Positions 51,864 to 60,813 of a DNA stretch of 64,000 nucleotides are shown here, in pieces. The first letter of the stretch is position 1. Each line of letters begins with the position of its first letter. The notes under the pieces are model-generated. The model saw only the letters and a program-made list of their open reading frames with translations, was not told where the DNA came from and ran no database searches. The translations under genes and the position numbers were made by a program. This DNA comes from an uncultured Collinsella sp. (GTDB lineage: Bacteria; Actinomycetota; Coriobacteriia; Coriobacteriales; Coriobacteriaceae): assembly GCA_902470765.1 (NCBI GenBank), contig CABRHW010000006.1, forward strand, positions 1-64,000, in the 5' to 3' direction.

Positions 51864-54110
51864 ATGCAAAAGACCATGATGGACTCTATTCCCATAAGCT
51901 CACGGTCCCGTGCACTATGGGCAAAAACGGGCGGCGCGGAAGAGCGTAACCTGTGGTCGCCTCTTTATGTTCATATGGCCGATTCTGCGGGTGTTGCGCG
52001 CAAGCTTTGGAACGAATGGCTGGCGGAATCTGTCAAGCACCAAATCGTGAGCGCATTTGGCTGTGACGACTCTTCAACGGCCACACTCGTTACCTGGCTT
52101 GCTGGTATCCACGACATTGGCAAGGCGACGCCAGGCTTCCAGTACAAGGTTTCGGAGCGGGCAGAACTTGTTGAACAAGCGGGGCTTCAGGTTCCGAGCC
52201 CCTGCATGATGAACCACCCTCCATCGCACGCCTTCATGAGTGAGGTGATCCTCGAAGATTGGCTCGATGGACGCGGTTGGGACTGCTCGTGGACATTCGG
52301 GTGCATTCTGGGAGCGCATCATGGAACCACGCCTTCGTCCGATAGCGCGCTCGACGGCATAACGAGCGCATCGCGAAATTTTCCCAACGAGAACTTGGGT
52401 GATGACGATTGGCGTGCCGTCCAAGAGGAGCTTCTTGACTGGATGTTTGAGGAGTCGGGGATGGTGAAGTTCGAGAGTGTCTTTAGCTCGGCACCCGTTC
52501 CTCAACCAGAACAAGTACTCGTCTCTGCGCTGGTTATCGTTGCCGATTGGATTGCCTCAAATTCAGATCTGTTCCCTCTTGACTCTTGCATCGGCTCTTA
52601 TGACGAATTTATCAAGCGCACCGATGCCGCATGGGCTTCGCTGGCGTTGCCCCCGGCGTGGCAGGCGATGCCGGTAAAGGAAGAGGGACAAGAGCTGTTT
52701 CATCACCGCTTTACTGGTCTTCCTGAGGATACGAGCTTGCGACCAGCGCAGGTACAGGCAATGCAGGCGGCATCCGACATGGACGGCGCAGGGCTACTCA
52801 TTATCGAAGCGCCCATGGGCAACGGCAAAACAGAGGCCGCACTGATGTGCTCAGAGATTATGGCTCCGAAAACCGGGGCAGGGGGAATCGCCTATCTTTT
52901 GCCGACAATGGCAACTTCCAACGCGATGTTCAGGCGTGTTAAAGATTGGCTCGAGTGCGTTCCCGATTCGCGGGGCCGCAGTACGCAGTCGATGCAACTT
53001 TTGCATAGCAAGGCGGCTTTGAACCCGGACTACGACAGCCTGCGAAGCTGGGGACGCACTTGGATGGGGGACGACGCGAAAAAGAGCGTTGAGGAAGATG
53101 TGACAGCGCACCAGTGGTTTGGCGGAAGGAAGCGTGGTCTTCTGTCGTCATTTGTTGTGGGCACGGTCGACCAGCTGCTTATGGCGGCGCTTAAGGCGCG
53201 CCACGTGCAGCTTAGGCACTTGGGCCTTGCCGGCAAGGTTGTCATAATCGATGAGGTTCATGCCTACGATGCCTATATGAATGTCTATCTTGACCGTGTG
53301 CTCACGTGGCTTGGCGCTTACGGCGTGCCGACCATACTGCTTTCGGCAACGCTTCCCGCCGAGCGCCGCAACGAGCTCATCCACGCCTATCGGGGTAGGG
53401 ATAGAAAATCCACTCGTCGTGCATCAAAGCGGAAAGATATTCCGGAAGCTCCTCGTAAAGCATCAGGGTTGCCGTCGTACCCGCTCGTTACAACAGCAAC
53501 CCGAAATGGAGCGCTAGACGATAGCATGTACCGAGTATGCGATGACCCTTCGATCGGAACAAACGTTATTGTCGAACAATTGGAAGACGACGATGCTACG
53601 CTGGTTGAACAATTGGAGGACTTATTGTCCGATGGTGGTTGCGCGTGCGTGTTACGAGACACTGTTTCCCGTGCCCAAAGCTCCTATGAGCAGTTGAAGA
53701 CTGCCTTTGGCGATTCGTGCGTAAAGCTCGTCCATTCGCGCTTTATTGCCGTCGACCGCATGGAAAATGATGCGGAACTGCTGCGACAGCTTGGTCCCGA
53801 CTCTGCCGACAGGCCCAGTAAGCTCATCGTGGTGGGTACGCAGGTGATCGAGCAATCCCTCGACATTGATTTCGACGTGATGATCACCGATGTAGCCCCT
53901 ATCGACCTTTTGCTGCAGCGAATGGGGCGCCTACACCGCCATGAACGCGGGGAAAATCAGGGGCAGCGTCCGGAAAAGCTCAGGCAAGCACGTTGTTTTA
54001 TCACGGGCATCGAGGACTGGGTGACCGCTCCGCCTAAGGTGAATAGGGGTATAGAGAAGGTCTATCACCCTGCGATGCTTTTGCGCAGCTTGCTTACGTT
54101 GAGGGCATAA
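51864..54110 (+). CDS. cas3: CRISPR-associated helicase-nuclease Cas3, HD and helicase domains
   Basis: A 748-residue type I-E effector nuclease-helicase, recruited by Cascade to unwind and shred target DNA. The HD nuclease centre is GIHDIGKATPG (His83, Asp84). Walker A is APMGNGKTEAAL (Lys322), the DEVH box is at 463-466, then LLSATLP, and motifs V/VI read GTQVIEQSLDIDFDVM and LQRMGRLHRH. It ends at TAA 54108-54110 after LLTLRA, where full-length I-E Cas3 proteins continue into the C-terminal domain. The missing domain is encoded in the same frame from 54132. GGGAG lies upstream of the ATG. Confidence 0.92.
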   Translation: MQKTMMDSIPISSRSRALWAKTGGAEERNLWSPLYVHMADSAGVARKLWNEWLAESVKHQIVSAFGCDDSSTATLVTWLAGIHDIGKATPGFQYKVSERAELVEQAGLQVPSPCMMNHPPSHAFMSEVILEDWLDGRGWDCSWTFGCILGAHHGTTPSSDSALDGITSASRNFPNENLGDDDWRAVQEELLDWMFEESGMVKFESVFSSAPVPQPEQVLVSALVIVADWIASNSDLFPLDSCIGSYDEFIKRTDAAWASLALPPAWQAMPVKEEGQELFHHRFTGLPEDTSLRPAQVQAMQAASDMDGAGLLIIEAPMGNGKTEAALMCSEIMAPKTGAGGIAYLLPTMATSNAMFRRVKDWLECVPDSRGRSTQSMQLLHSKAALNPDYDSLRSWGRTWMGDDAKKSVEEDVTAHQWFGGRKRGLLSSFVVGTVDQLLMAALKARHVQLRHLGLAGKVVIIDEVHAYDAYMNVYLDRVLTWLGAYGVPTILLSATLPAERRNELIHAYRGRDRKSTRRASKRKDIPEAPRKASGLPSYPLVTTATRNGALDDSMYRVCDDPSIGTNVIVEQLEDDDATLVEQLEDLLSDGGCACVLRDTVSRAQSSYEQLKTAFGDSCVKLVHSRFIAVDRMENDAELLRQLGPDSADRPSKLIVVGTQVIEQSLDIDFDVMITDVAPIDLLLQRMGRLHRHERGENQGQRPEKLRQARCFITGIEDWVTAPPKVNRGIEKVYHPAMLLRSLLTLRA

Positions 54111-54131
54111 AGCACCGATGAGGGGACGGCT

Positions 54132-54809
54132 ATGGTCAATCTGCCTCATGATATTGCAGGCCTTGTCGAGCAGACGTATTCGCGAAGCATTGCAGCGGAA
54201 GAGCTGTGTGATGCGGGTGCGGCACCGGAATGGGTCCATGCTTTACGAGGTGCGGAAGAAGAACTGAAGAAGACAAAAGAGAGCAAGCAGCTCAAGGCAA
54301 ATGCCTGGCTTCTGAGCAAGCCACAGAAGGGGACGCAAAGTCTTATTGGCTGGCTGAATGAAACCTTCTCGCTTGCAGACGAGACAAAGGCACGCGCTGC
54401 CGTTCGCGATTCTGGTGACACGGTTGAGGTTATTGCGGTCCAAGCAAGCAACGACGGCTTCACGCTGCTTCCCTGGGTCACCGACATAAAGGGGAGCCGT
54501 CCGTGTCGGGGCTATTTGGGGGATGGAAGTGAAGCGCCTGACGATGAGGTTGCCCGCCTTGCGGCGAGTTGCACCGTGAGCCTGCCATTCTGGCTATCGT
54601 CTGAGCAGGTAATTGATGCCCTGGAGGCCAAATCTCAGGCGCTCAGATGGCAAGAGTCAAGATGGCTTCAAGGCCAACTGGTCTTGGCATTTGATTCAAA
54701 CCTAGATACGGTGATAGAAACGAAAGATGCTATCTATCGCATGCACTATTCGCGTAAGGCTGGGCTTGAACTTGTTGAAACAGTGAGGAAGAAAGGAGAT
54801 GCGCAATGA
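54132..54809 (+). CDS. cas3: Cas3 C-terminal domain, separately translated
   Basis: A 225-residue protein beginning MVNLPHDIAGLVEQTYS, which is the typical continuation of I-E Cas3 after the helicase (LPhDIrpLVExvY). It is in the same frame as the 51864 gene: only one TAA codon and seven codons (STDEGTA) separate them. Together they give about 980 residues, the size of intact Cas3. GAGGGG (54120-54125) sits 6 bases before ATG 54132, so restart after termination is plausible. The ATGA overlap with cse1 ties it to the operon. It may be a natural two-part Cas3, a readthrough site or a recent nonsense mutation. Confidence 0.75.
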   Translation: MVNLPHDIAGLVEQTYSRSIAAEELCDAGAAPEWVHALRGAEEELKKTKESKQLKANAWLLSKPQKGTQSLIGWLNETFSLADETKARAAVRDSGDTVEVIAVQASNDGFTLLPWVTDIKGSRPCRGYLGDGSEAPDDEVARLAASCTVSLPFWLSSEQVIDALEAKSQALRWQESRWLQGQLVLAFDSNLDTVIETKDAIYRMHYSRKAGLELVETVRKKGDAQ

Positions 54810-56464
54810 GCCAGAATGTGAGTTTTAACCTCGTGGACGAACCATGGATCTGCGTTCGCGATTTGGACGGGGCGACGCGCGAGGTGTCACTGCTCGAACT
54901 ATTTGAGCAAGCGTCAAGCATCAAGTGCTTGGCTAACGATTTACCTACACAGGATTTTGCGATTCTACGCGTTTTGCTGGCAGTGCTGCAAAGGGCAATT
55001 TCTCCGACGCTCGACGATGACGACGTTCCAGCGGAGGTTTGGGGGCGCCTATGGCGTGCGCACGAACTGCCCATCGACCAGATTCGCGAATACCTCGACG
55101 AGTGGCACCATCGTTTCGATTTGTTTGACGAGGAACAGCCTTTTATGCAGGTCGCTGGTCTGCATACGGCAAAGAACGAGTTCTCTGAAATAAGAAAGGT
55201 GATCGCTGACATACCGGATGGGGATACGCTCTTTTCGCTTCGATCAGGTGAGGGGGCGGATCGTCTGACTTTCTCGGAATCCGTGCGCTGGCTTATTCAC
55301 GTTCACGCTTTTGATACTGCTGGAATTAATAGCGGAACGGTTGGCGATGCGCGCGTTAAGAAAGGGAAGAGCTATCCAATTGGTACCGGATGGTCGGGCT
55401 GTTTAGGAGGGTTGTGCTTTGAGGGCCCTTCGCTTAAAGAAACCCTCTTGCTTAATACTATTCTCTGCGGCGATGAGATAAATGAGCTGTTTTCGGACAA
55501 TGATTTGCCTTGTTGGGAGAAGACGACAGCACCCGCTGGAGTTGATGATCTTACTCCGACTGGTAGGCTAGATCTTTACACGTGGCAAGCTCGAAGAGTT
55601 CGTTTGATTCCTGAGAGCGGCTACGTGGTCGCCGTGGTTTTGACGAACGGCGACAAGCTGGCGCAGATTAACCGTCAGGGCTATGAACCCATGACGGCAT
55701 GGAGACGTAGTCCGAACCAGGAAAGACAGTTGAAATTGCCTCTCGTTTACCTGCCCAAGATGCATCAGCCCAGAAGAGCCCTCTGGCGAGGTCTCGATTC
55801 CGTGTTTGGCGTAAGTTCGCCAGAAGCGGACTCAACCGTTCTTGGGTCCGGGCTGAAAGGTTGGCTCTCTTATCTTGCGAGCAGAGATGCGGGATGTCAG
55901 CTCGATAATGCGCTTATTCAAGTCCACGCGATTGGAATGGAATATGGTACACAAAACTCAGTCGTCTCCAATGTCATCAATGACACGGTTGAGTTGAGTG
56001 CATTTCTCCTGTCAAGCGAAGGGGAAGACTTGGCTGCTCTTGCCAAAAGCCTTGCTTCTTCAACGTCGGACGCGGTTTTTGCCTTGGGTACCCTTGCCGC
56101 AAACCTCTGTGTAGCGTCTGGCGGAAATGGGGCAGATGAGCTTAAGGGCGCGAAAGAGAAAGCGGAGACGCGTACTTTCTTCGAGATTGATATGCCGTTT
56201 CGTCAATGGCTTGCCGGCCTTAACGAGAGCAGCAACGCGGAAGTCGAACGGAAGCGGTGGCACCGCACCGCCCGCGCGATTATCGAAGCAAATGCCAGCG
56301 CCCTTCTTCGCGAGGTTGGCCCAGAGGCAATCGTTGGGGTTCCTATGAAAACAGGCAAAGTAAACGGGTGGATGACGGCATCGCGAGCCAAGGCGATGCT
56401 CAACGCCGCCCTTAAAAAGTATCTGCCGCTTGAAGAAGACGAACCAAGAGATAAGGAGGTCTAG
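54806..56464 (+). CDS. cse1: Cascade large subunit Cse1 (CasA)
   Basis: A 552-residue type I-E Cas8e. It recognises the PAM and recruits Cas3. The N-terminus is typical (MSQNVSFNLVDEPWICVRDL, SLLELFEQA), as are GGLCFEGPSLKETLLLNTI and DDLTPTGRLDLYTWQARRVR. The C-terminal four-helix bundle lies at about residues 400-552. It overlaps the Cas3 C-terminal gene by ATGA, with AAGGAG upstream. Confidence 0.92.
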   Translation: MSQNVSFNLVDEPWICVRDLDGATREVSLLELFEQASSIKCLANDLPTQDFAILRVLLAVLQRAISPTLDDDDVPAEVWGRLWRAHELPIDQIREYLDEWHHRFDLFDEEQPFMQVAGLHTAKNEFSEIRKVIADIPDGDTLFSLRSGEGADRLTFSESVRWLIHVHAFDTAGINSGTVGDARVKKGKSYPIGTGWSGCLGGLCFEGPSLKETLLLNTILCGDEINELFSDNDLPCWEKTTAPAGVDDLTPTGRLDLYTWQARRVRLIPESGYVVAVVLTNGDKLAQINRQGYEPMTAWRRSPNQERQLKLPLVYLPKMHQPRRALWRGLDSVFGVSSPEADSTVLGSGLKGWLSYLASRDAGCQLDNALIQVHAIGMEYGTQNSVVSNVINDTVELSAFLLSSEGEDLAALAKSLASSTSDAVFALGTLAANLCVASGGNGADELKGAKEKAETRTFFEIDMPFRQWLAGLNESSNAEVERKRWHRTARAIIEANASALLREVGPEAIVGVPMKTGKVNGWMTASRAKAMLNAALKKYLPLEEDEPRDKEV

Positions 56465-56466
56465 AT

Positions 56467-57111
56467 ATGACGGAAGCTAAGGAAAAACACCCAGAGCGGG
56501 TGATTTGTGCATTCGTTCATGGGCGCATCTGCTCGATTCAAAACGACTATCTGTCTGTCGAGAGAAAGGCGCGAGGAGCGCGAAAGCTGGCAACATTGCG
56601 CCATGCGCTTCTTATGCCCATAGGTTCAAATGCAGACGCATGGTCGCTTGAGTTCGAGGGCCTGCCTGCCGAGCTTGTGGGGAAGGGTGCCGAGCCATCG
56701 TGGGCCGAGACCGCAGTTCACGCCACACTTACACTCTATGCGGTCCATCAACAGGGCAAAACCAAGCCAATGCATGCGCCTGGTGTTGAGCATTCGTTTG
56801 GCGCGGCGGTGCGGCGGCTCGTGCACAGAGATAAAGAGCGCTACTTGAATCTTGAAAAGGGGGAAATGCCTCGAAAGTTCAGGGCTTTTATAACAGCTGA
56901 TTCTATGGAAGAGACGCTTCACCATGCAAGACAGCTTGTACAACAGCTGCGAGCTGATGAGATTCCCGTTGATTACGCGCGTTTTGCAGCACAACTCTAC
57001 ACGCTGCAAAACCCCTACGCGGCAGATAGGGTGCGTCTTGCGTGGGGACGTGAATATAGTCGGATGTCCAAGGAAGAGCTTGGCACCGATGCCGGCTCCT
57101 CAGAAGAGTAA
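56467..57111 (+). CDS. cse2: Cascade small subunit Cse2 (CasB)
   Basis: A 214-residue, largely helical Cascade subunit present in two copies; it steadies the displaced DNA strand. KARGARKLATLRHA and HATLTLYAVHQQGKTKPMHA fit the family, as does the basic stretch AAVRRLVHRDKERYL. It starts 2 bases after the cse1 stop, with AAGGAGG upstream. Confidence 0.88.
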   Translation: MTEAKEKHPERVICAFVHGRICSIQNDYLSVERKARGARKLATLRHALLMPIGSNADAWSLEFEGLPAELVGKGAEPSWAETAVHATLTLYAVHQQGKTKPMHAPGVEHSFGAAVRRLVHRDKERYLNLEKGEMPRKFRAFITADSMEETLHHARQLVQQLRADEIPVDYARFAAQLYTLQNPYAADRVRLAWGREYSRMSKEELGTDAGSSEE

Positions 57112-57143
57112 ATAATTAAGAAATGACCAAGAAAGGACTTGCT

Positions 57144-58289
57144 ATGAAAAAGCCTCAGTTCATCGATATCCACATCCTTCAGACCGTTCCCCCGAGCAAC
57201 ATCAATCGAGATGACACGGGTAGTCCAAAAACGGCATATTTCGGTGGAGTCAAGCGCTCTAGGGTCTCAAGCCAAGCGTGGAAGAAGGCCACGCGCGATA
57301 GTTTCTCCGATCTGTTGGATGAGTTCGGTCTTGGTTGGCGTACGAAGCGCGCAGCAAGCTTGGTCGCGGAAGCCGTGACCGCTATTATGCCGGACATTGA
57401 AGACGGTCAGGCCGAAGTTGCTGCCGAGAAGGCTTTGGCGGCAACGGGCGTCAAAGTCAAAGGTGGCGAAACGGGCTACTTGCTGTTTCTTTCTTCAGGG
57501 CAGATCAAAGCCCTAGCATCGTTGGCGGCGCAGGCTTTTGAAGCGGGCGCGGCTGTTGACAAGAAGCTCGCTAAGGAAATTCTTGACATCAAGAAGAAGC
57601 CGACGCTTAACAGCATCGATGTGGCTATGTTCGGGCGTATGGTGGCGGATGCACCTGATTTGAACGTCGATGCCTCTGTTCAAGTCGCCCATGCCATTGG
57701 CATCGGGAAGATGAACCCAGAGTTCGATTACTTCACTGCTCTTGATGATTGCTCGCCCGAAGACAGTGCAGGCGCAGCAATGATTGAGACAACGGAGTTC
57801 ACGTCATCGACGATGTATCGCTATGCAACTATTGATGTGCTGCATCTGTGCGAAAATCTCGGTTCGGCTGCGGTTGCTTGCCGCGGCATCGAGGCGTTTT
57901 TGAAGGCGTTCATTACTTCCATGCCCACGGGAAAGCAGAATTCGTTTGCAAACCGCACGCTCCCCGGAGCGGTTGTCCTTCAACTGAGGGATACTCAACC
58001 GGTGAGCTTGGTGAATGCCTTTGAAAAACCTGTTGAGGCATCGCATGGGAAAAGTCAGATTGAAATTGGCTGTGAGCGTTTGGCCAAGCAGGAAGAGGCG
58101 ATTGACAAGGCGTTTGGAACGACCCCGCAAAAGACGTTCGTTATAGCTGCATCTCCGGATGCGCAGTCTCTTCCCGGTGCCATGGGTGTCGAAGGGGCAT
58201 GTGGTCTTGACGCCGCAATTGCGCAAATCTCGCAAGCGTGCGCTGCTTATCTGGCCGAAAATGGCTACCAAACCGAAGAGGTGGACTAG
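57144..58289 (+). CDS. cas7: Cascade backbone subunit Cas7e (CasC/Cse4)
   Basis: A 381-residue RRM-fold protein that forms the six-copy crRNA backbone. It begins MKKPQFIDIHILQTVPPSNI with NRDDTGSPKTAYFGGVKRSR next, the classic Cse4 start, and has the DVAMFGRMVAD thumb region and a late TSSTMYRYATIDVLHL. ATG 57144 has GAAAGGA 6 bases upstream; the in-frame ATG at 57123 has no such site. Confidence 0.93.
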   Translation: MKKPQFIDIHILQTVPPSNINRDDTGSPKTAYFGGVKRSRVSSQAWKKATRDSFSDLLDEFGLGWRTKRAASLVAEAVTAIMPDIEDGQAEVAAEKALAATGVKVKGGETGYLLFLSSGQIKALASLAAQAFEAGAAVDKKLAKEILDIKKKPTLNSIDVAMFGRMVADAPDLNVDASVQVAHAIGIGKMNPEFDYFTALDDCSPEDSAGAAMIETTEFTSSTMYRYATIDVLHLCENLGSAAVACRGIEAFLKAFITSMPTGKQNSFANRTLPGAVVLQLRDTQPVSLVNAFEKPVEASHGKSQIEIGCERLAKQEEAIDKAFGTTPQKTFVIAASPDAQSLPGAMGVEGACGLDAAIAQISQACAAYLAENGYQTEEVD

Positions 58290-58291
58290 CT

Positions 58292-59047
58292 ATGGCGGTC
58301 CTGCTGCTCAAATTGGCGGGTCCGCTACAGTCGTGGGGGTCGTCGAGTAGGTTCACCGAGCGCGGGACAGAGCACGAGCCGACGAAGAGCGGCGTTGTGG
58401 GCCTGCTTGCCGCAGCTTTGGGTCGTTACCGAACAGATCCCGTTGATGACCTTGCGGCACTACACTTTGGCGTGCGTATCGATCAGCCAGGAACGTTTCT
58501 AAGCGACTTTCAAACCGAGCACAAACGAAAGTGGGACTCGCAGAGCGCTCGATGGGTGTCGGGTGATGCCCTGCCTTTAACTCATCGGCATTATCTGGCC
58601 GATGCTGTGTTTGTTGCGGCCTTTGAGGGCGATTTGGGGCTCTTGCAAAGGTGTGCCGAGGCGCTTGACGCTCCGGCGTTTCCCCTGTTTCTAGGTCGCC
58701 GTTCCTGTCCACCTGCGTGCAGAGTGCGTATTGGGCTGTTTGAGGATGTGGCGTTGCTCGAAGCCCTGCACAACCATCCCTGGGAAGCAAGCGAGAGACA
58801 TCAGGGCAACTGGAAGTTCCGCGACAAAGAAAGCGTTGACCTGGAGATTCTCTACGATAAACAGGGTTCTGACGAAGGCGAGGGCTACGATGTTCCGCTG
58901 CGCGACGTGCCCATCAGCTTTTCGCAGGAACATCGCCAATACAGCTTTCGCACTGTTGCCCATGCAACGGCAACGGTAAGGAACCCGAAATATGTTGGCG
59001 CGCAGGCCGACCATGACCCTTGGTCTGCTCTAGGAAAGGAGGTATAG
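58292..59047 (+). CDS. cas5: Cascade subunit Cas5e (CasD)
   Basis: A 251-residue RAMP protein that caps the 5' handle of the crRNA. It starts MAVLLLKLAGPLQSWGSSSR with FTERGTEHEPTKSGVVGLLA next, a textbook Cas5e N-terminus, and has FLGRRSCPPACRV and DVPISFSQEHRQYSFR. It starts 2 bases after cas7, with GAGGTGG upstream. Confidence 0.92.
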   Translation: MAVLLLKLAGPLQSWGSSSRFTERGTEHEPTKSGVVGLLAAALGRYRTDPVDDLAALHFGVRIDQPGTFLSDFQTEHKRKWDSQSARWVSGDALPLTHRHYLADAVFVAAFEGDLGLLQRCAEALDAPAFPLFLGRRSCPPACRVRIGLFEDVALLEALHNHPWEASERHQGNWKFRDKESVDLEILYDKQGSDEGEGYDVPLRDVPISFSQEHRQYSFRTVAHATATVRNPKYVGAQADHDPWSALGKEV

Positions 59048-59050
59048 CCG

Positions 59051-59812
59051 ATGTTCTTTACCCAGTTCCCTATCAATATGACGCGGAGGGAGTCGCGTGC
59101 GATGCTCGCCTCGCCCTATCGCATGCATGCGGCGATTGCTGGCAGTTTCCCCTTTTCTCAGACGAGCGGGGACGGCCGCGTGCTTTGGCGCGTGGATAGA
59201 ATGCCTGATGGTTGTTCTCGCCTTTATATCGTGAGTCCCGGCAAGCCGAGCTTGATAGGGCTTGATGAACAAATCGGGTGGCCCGACTGCGAACCGCAGT
59301 GGGGCACGCGCGGATACGATCCGTTTTTGGAGCGCATCTCGAACGGGCAGACATATTCGTTTCGCTTAGTAGCGAATCCGTCGCTCAACAGAAGCACGCG
59401 TGGCGGCAAAAGTGACCTGCTAAACAGCGAGGGCGAACCTAAGAGAAACAGAATTGGCCACCTGACCATTCTGGAGCAAACTGCCTGGCTCGTTGGAGCT
59501 CAAGCATATAAGGGCACCGACAAGGAAGTGCCGAGCATATTTGCGCCCGAGCGGGGATCACGTGCCCAAAGGAATGGTTTCGAGGTTTTGAGCGATGATG
59601 AGGGCTGTCCGAGCTTGATTGTTAGTAATTCCAACAGAATCTCATTTACCAAGGGTGTCCAAGGAAACAAAGTCACCTTTACGCGCGCCCAGTACGATGG
59701 CGTGTTGCGTGTGACCGATGCTGATGCCTTGCGCCGTGCGCTTGTGTGTGGCATCGGGCATGCCAAAGGATTCGGATGCGGCCTTCTCACGCTGGTTCCA
59801 CTGGATAGGTGA
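59051..59812 (+). CDS. cas6e: crRNA endonuclease Cas6e (CasE)
   Basis: A 253-residue RAMP ribonuclease that cuts the repeat hairpin of the transcript. The candidate catalytic His26 is in SPYRMHAAIAGSF. The C-terminal glycine-rich loop GIGHAKGFGCGLLTL is conserved. The repeat in this locus has the stable stem this enzyme needs. AAAGGAGG precedes the start. Confidence 0.92.
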   Translation: MFFTQFPINMTRRESRAMLASPYRMHAAIAGSFPFSQTSGDGRVLWRVDRMPDGCSRLYIVSPGKPSLIGLDEQIGWPDCEPQWGTRGYDPFLERISNGQTYSFRLVANPSLNRSTRGGKSDLLNSEGEPKRNRIGHLTILEQTAWLVGAQAYKGTDKEVPSIFAPERGSRAQRNGFEVLSDDEGCPSLIVSNSNRISFTKGVQGNKVTFTRAQYDGVLRVTDADALRRALVCGIGHAKGFGCGLLTLVPLDR

Positions 59813-59817
59813 GCGAC

Positions 59818-60810
59818 ATGGGCGATATTCCCGGCATGATCAAGACTGATTTGCGCGCACTGCCCACGATAAAGGAGCGAATGACGTTTCTTTATGTCGA
59901 GCGATGTCTTGTGAGCAGGCAAGATAGCGCAGTGAGCATAACCGATGCGCGCGGAACGGCGTATGTCCCTGCGGCTTCTCTTGGGGTGCTTATGCTGGGA
60001 CCCGGGACCAATATCTCTCATCGCGCGGTTGAGCTGCTCGGCGATTCGGGGACAAGCGTGATTTGGGTGGGCGAGCACGGCGTTCGCTACTATGCGCACG
60101 GCCGCCCGCTCACCCATTCTTCTCGGCTGGTTGTCGCGCAGGCTGAGCTCGTGTCGAACACTCGAAAGCGTCTTGCCGTGGCGCGAACGATGTACGGCAT
60201 GCGCTTTCCCGGCGAGGATGTATCGAATTACACGATGCAGCAGCTCCGTGGCCGCGAGGGAGCTCGGATTCGAACGCTCTATCGGCGGCTGTCGAAGCAA
60301 TATGACGTTCCATGGAAGGGGAGGGAATACAACCCCGACGATTTTCTCGACGCAAGTCCAATCAATCAGGCGCTGTCGGCTGCTCATGTATGCCTTTACG
60401 GAGTTGTTCATAGCGTGATTGTGGCACTCGGGTGCTCTCCGGCATTGGGATTTGTCCACGTTGGTCATGAGCGCTCGTTTGTGTATGACATTGCCGATTT
60501 GTATAAAGCAGAGGTGACGATTCCCATCGCTTTCGAAGTGGCTTCCGATCCCCCAGAGGATATCGGGGCGGAAACACGTCGGCGCACTCGTGATGCGTTT
60601 CTTGATGGGAAGATAATGGAGCGCTGTGCTCGCGATATCAGGGGTCTGCTGCTGGGCGACTTCGAGACAGAGGACGAGCCTGATATCGATACGATGTTCC
60701 TCTGGGATGAGAGGCGCCCTACCGTTGCTTTTGGAGTGTCCTATGGCAAGGAAAACGATGTCCAGGTGGATGCCACCGAAGAGAATAACGGAGTGCTTGT
60801 GGAAGGATAA
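59818..60810 (+). CDS. cas1: CRISPR integrase Cas1
   Basis: A 330-residue type I-E Cas1. Metal and catalytic residues line up: Glu147 (RGREGAR), His214 (FVHVGHER), Asp224 and Asp227 (VYDIADLYK), with the same spacing as E. coli Cas1. It inserts new spacers with Cas2. Start choice: ATG 59818 has AGGTGA 5 bases upstream; GTG 59809 would overlap cas6e by four bases but has no ribosome binding site. The C-terminal tail beyond WDERRPTVAFG is acidic. Confidence 0.93.
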   Translation: MGDIPGMIKTDLRALPTIKERMTFLYVERCLVSRQDSAVSITDARGTAYVPAASLGVLMLGPGTNISHRAVELLGDSGTSVIWVGEHGVRYYAHGRPLTHSSRLVVAQAELVSNTRKRLAVARTMYGMRFPGEDVSNYTMQQLRGREGARIRTLYRRLSKQYDVPWKGREYNPDDFLDASPINQALSAAHVCLYGVVHSVIVALGCSPALGFVHVGHERSFVYDIADLYKAEVTIPIAFEVASDPPEDIGAETRRRTRDAFLDGKIMERCARDIRGLLLGDFETEDEPDIDTMFLWDERRPTVAFGVSYGKENDVQVDATEENNGVLVEG

Positions 60811-60813
60811 CGG

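Noticed and set aside
54100..54140. A frameshift in cas3
   Set aside because: Both parts are in the same frame. Only a stop codon separates them, so a nonsense codon rather than a frameshift explains the split.
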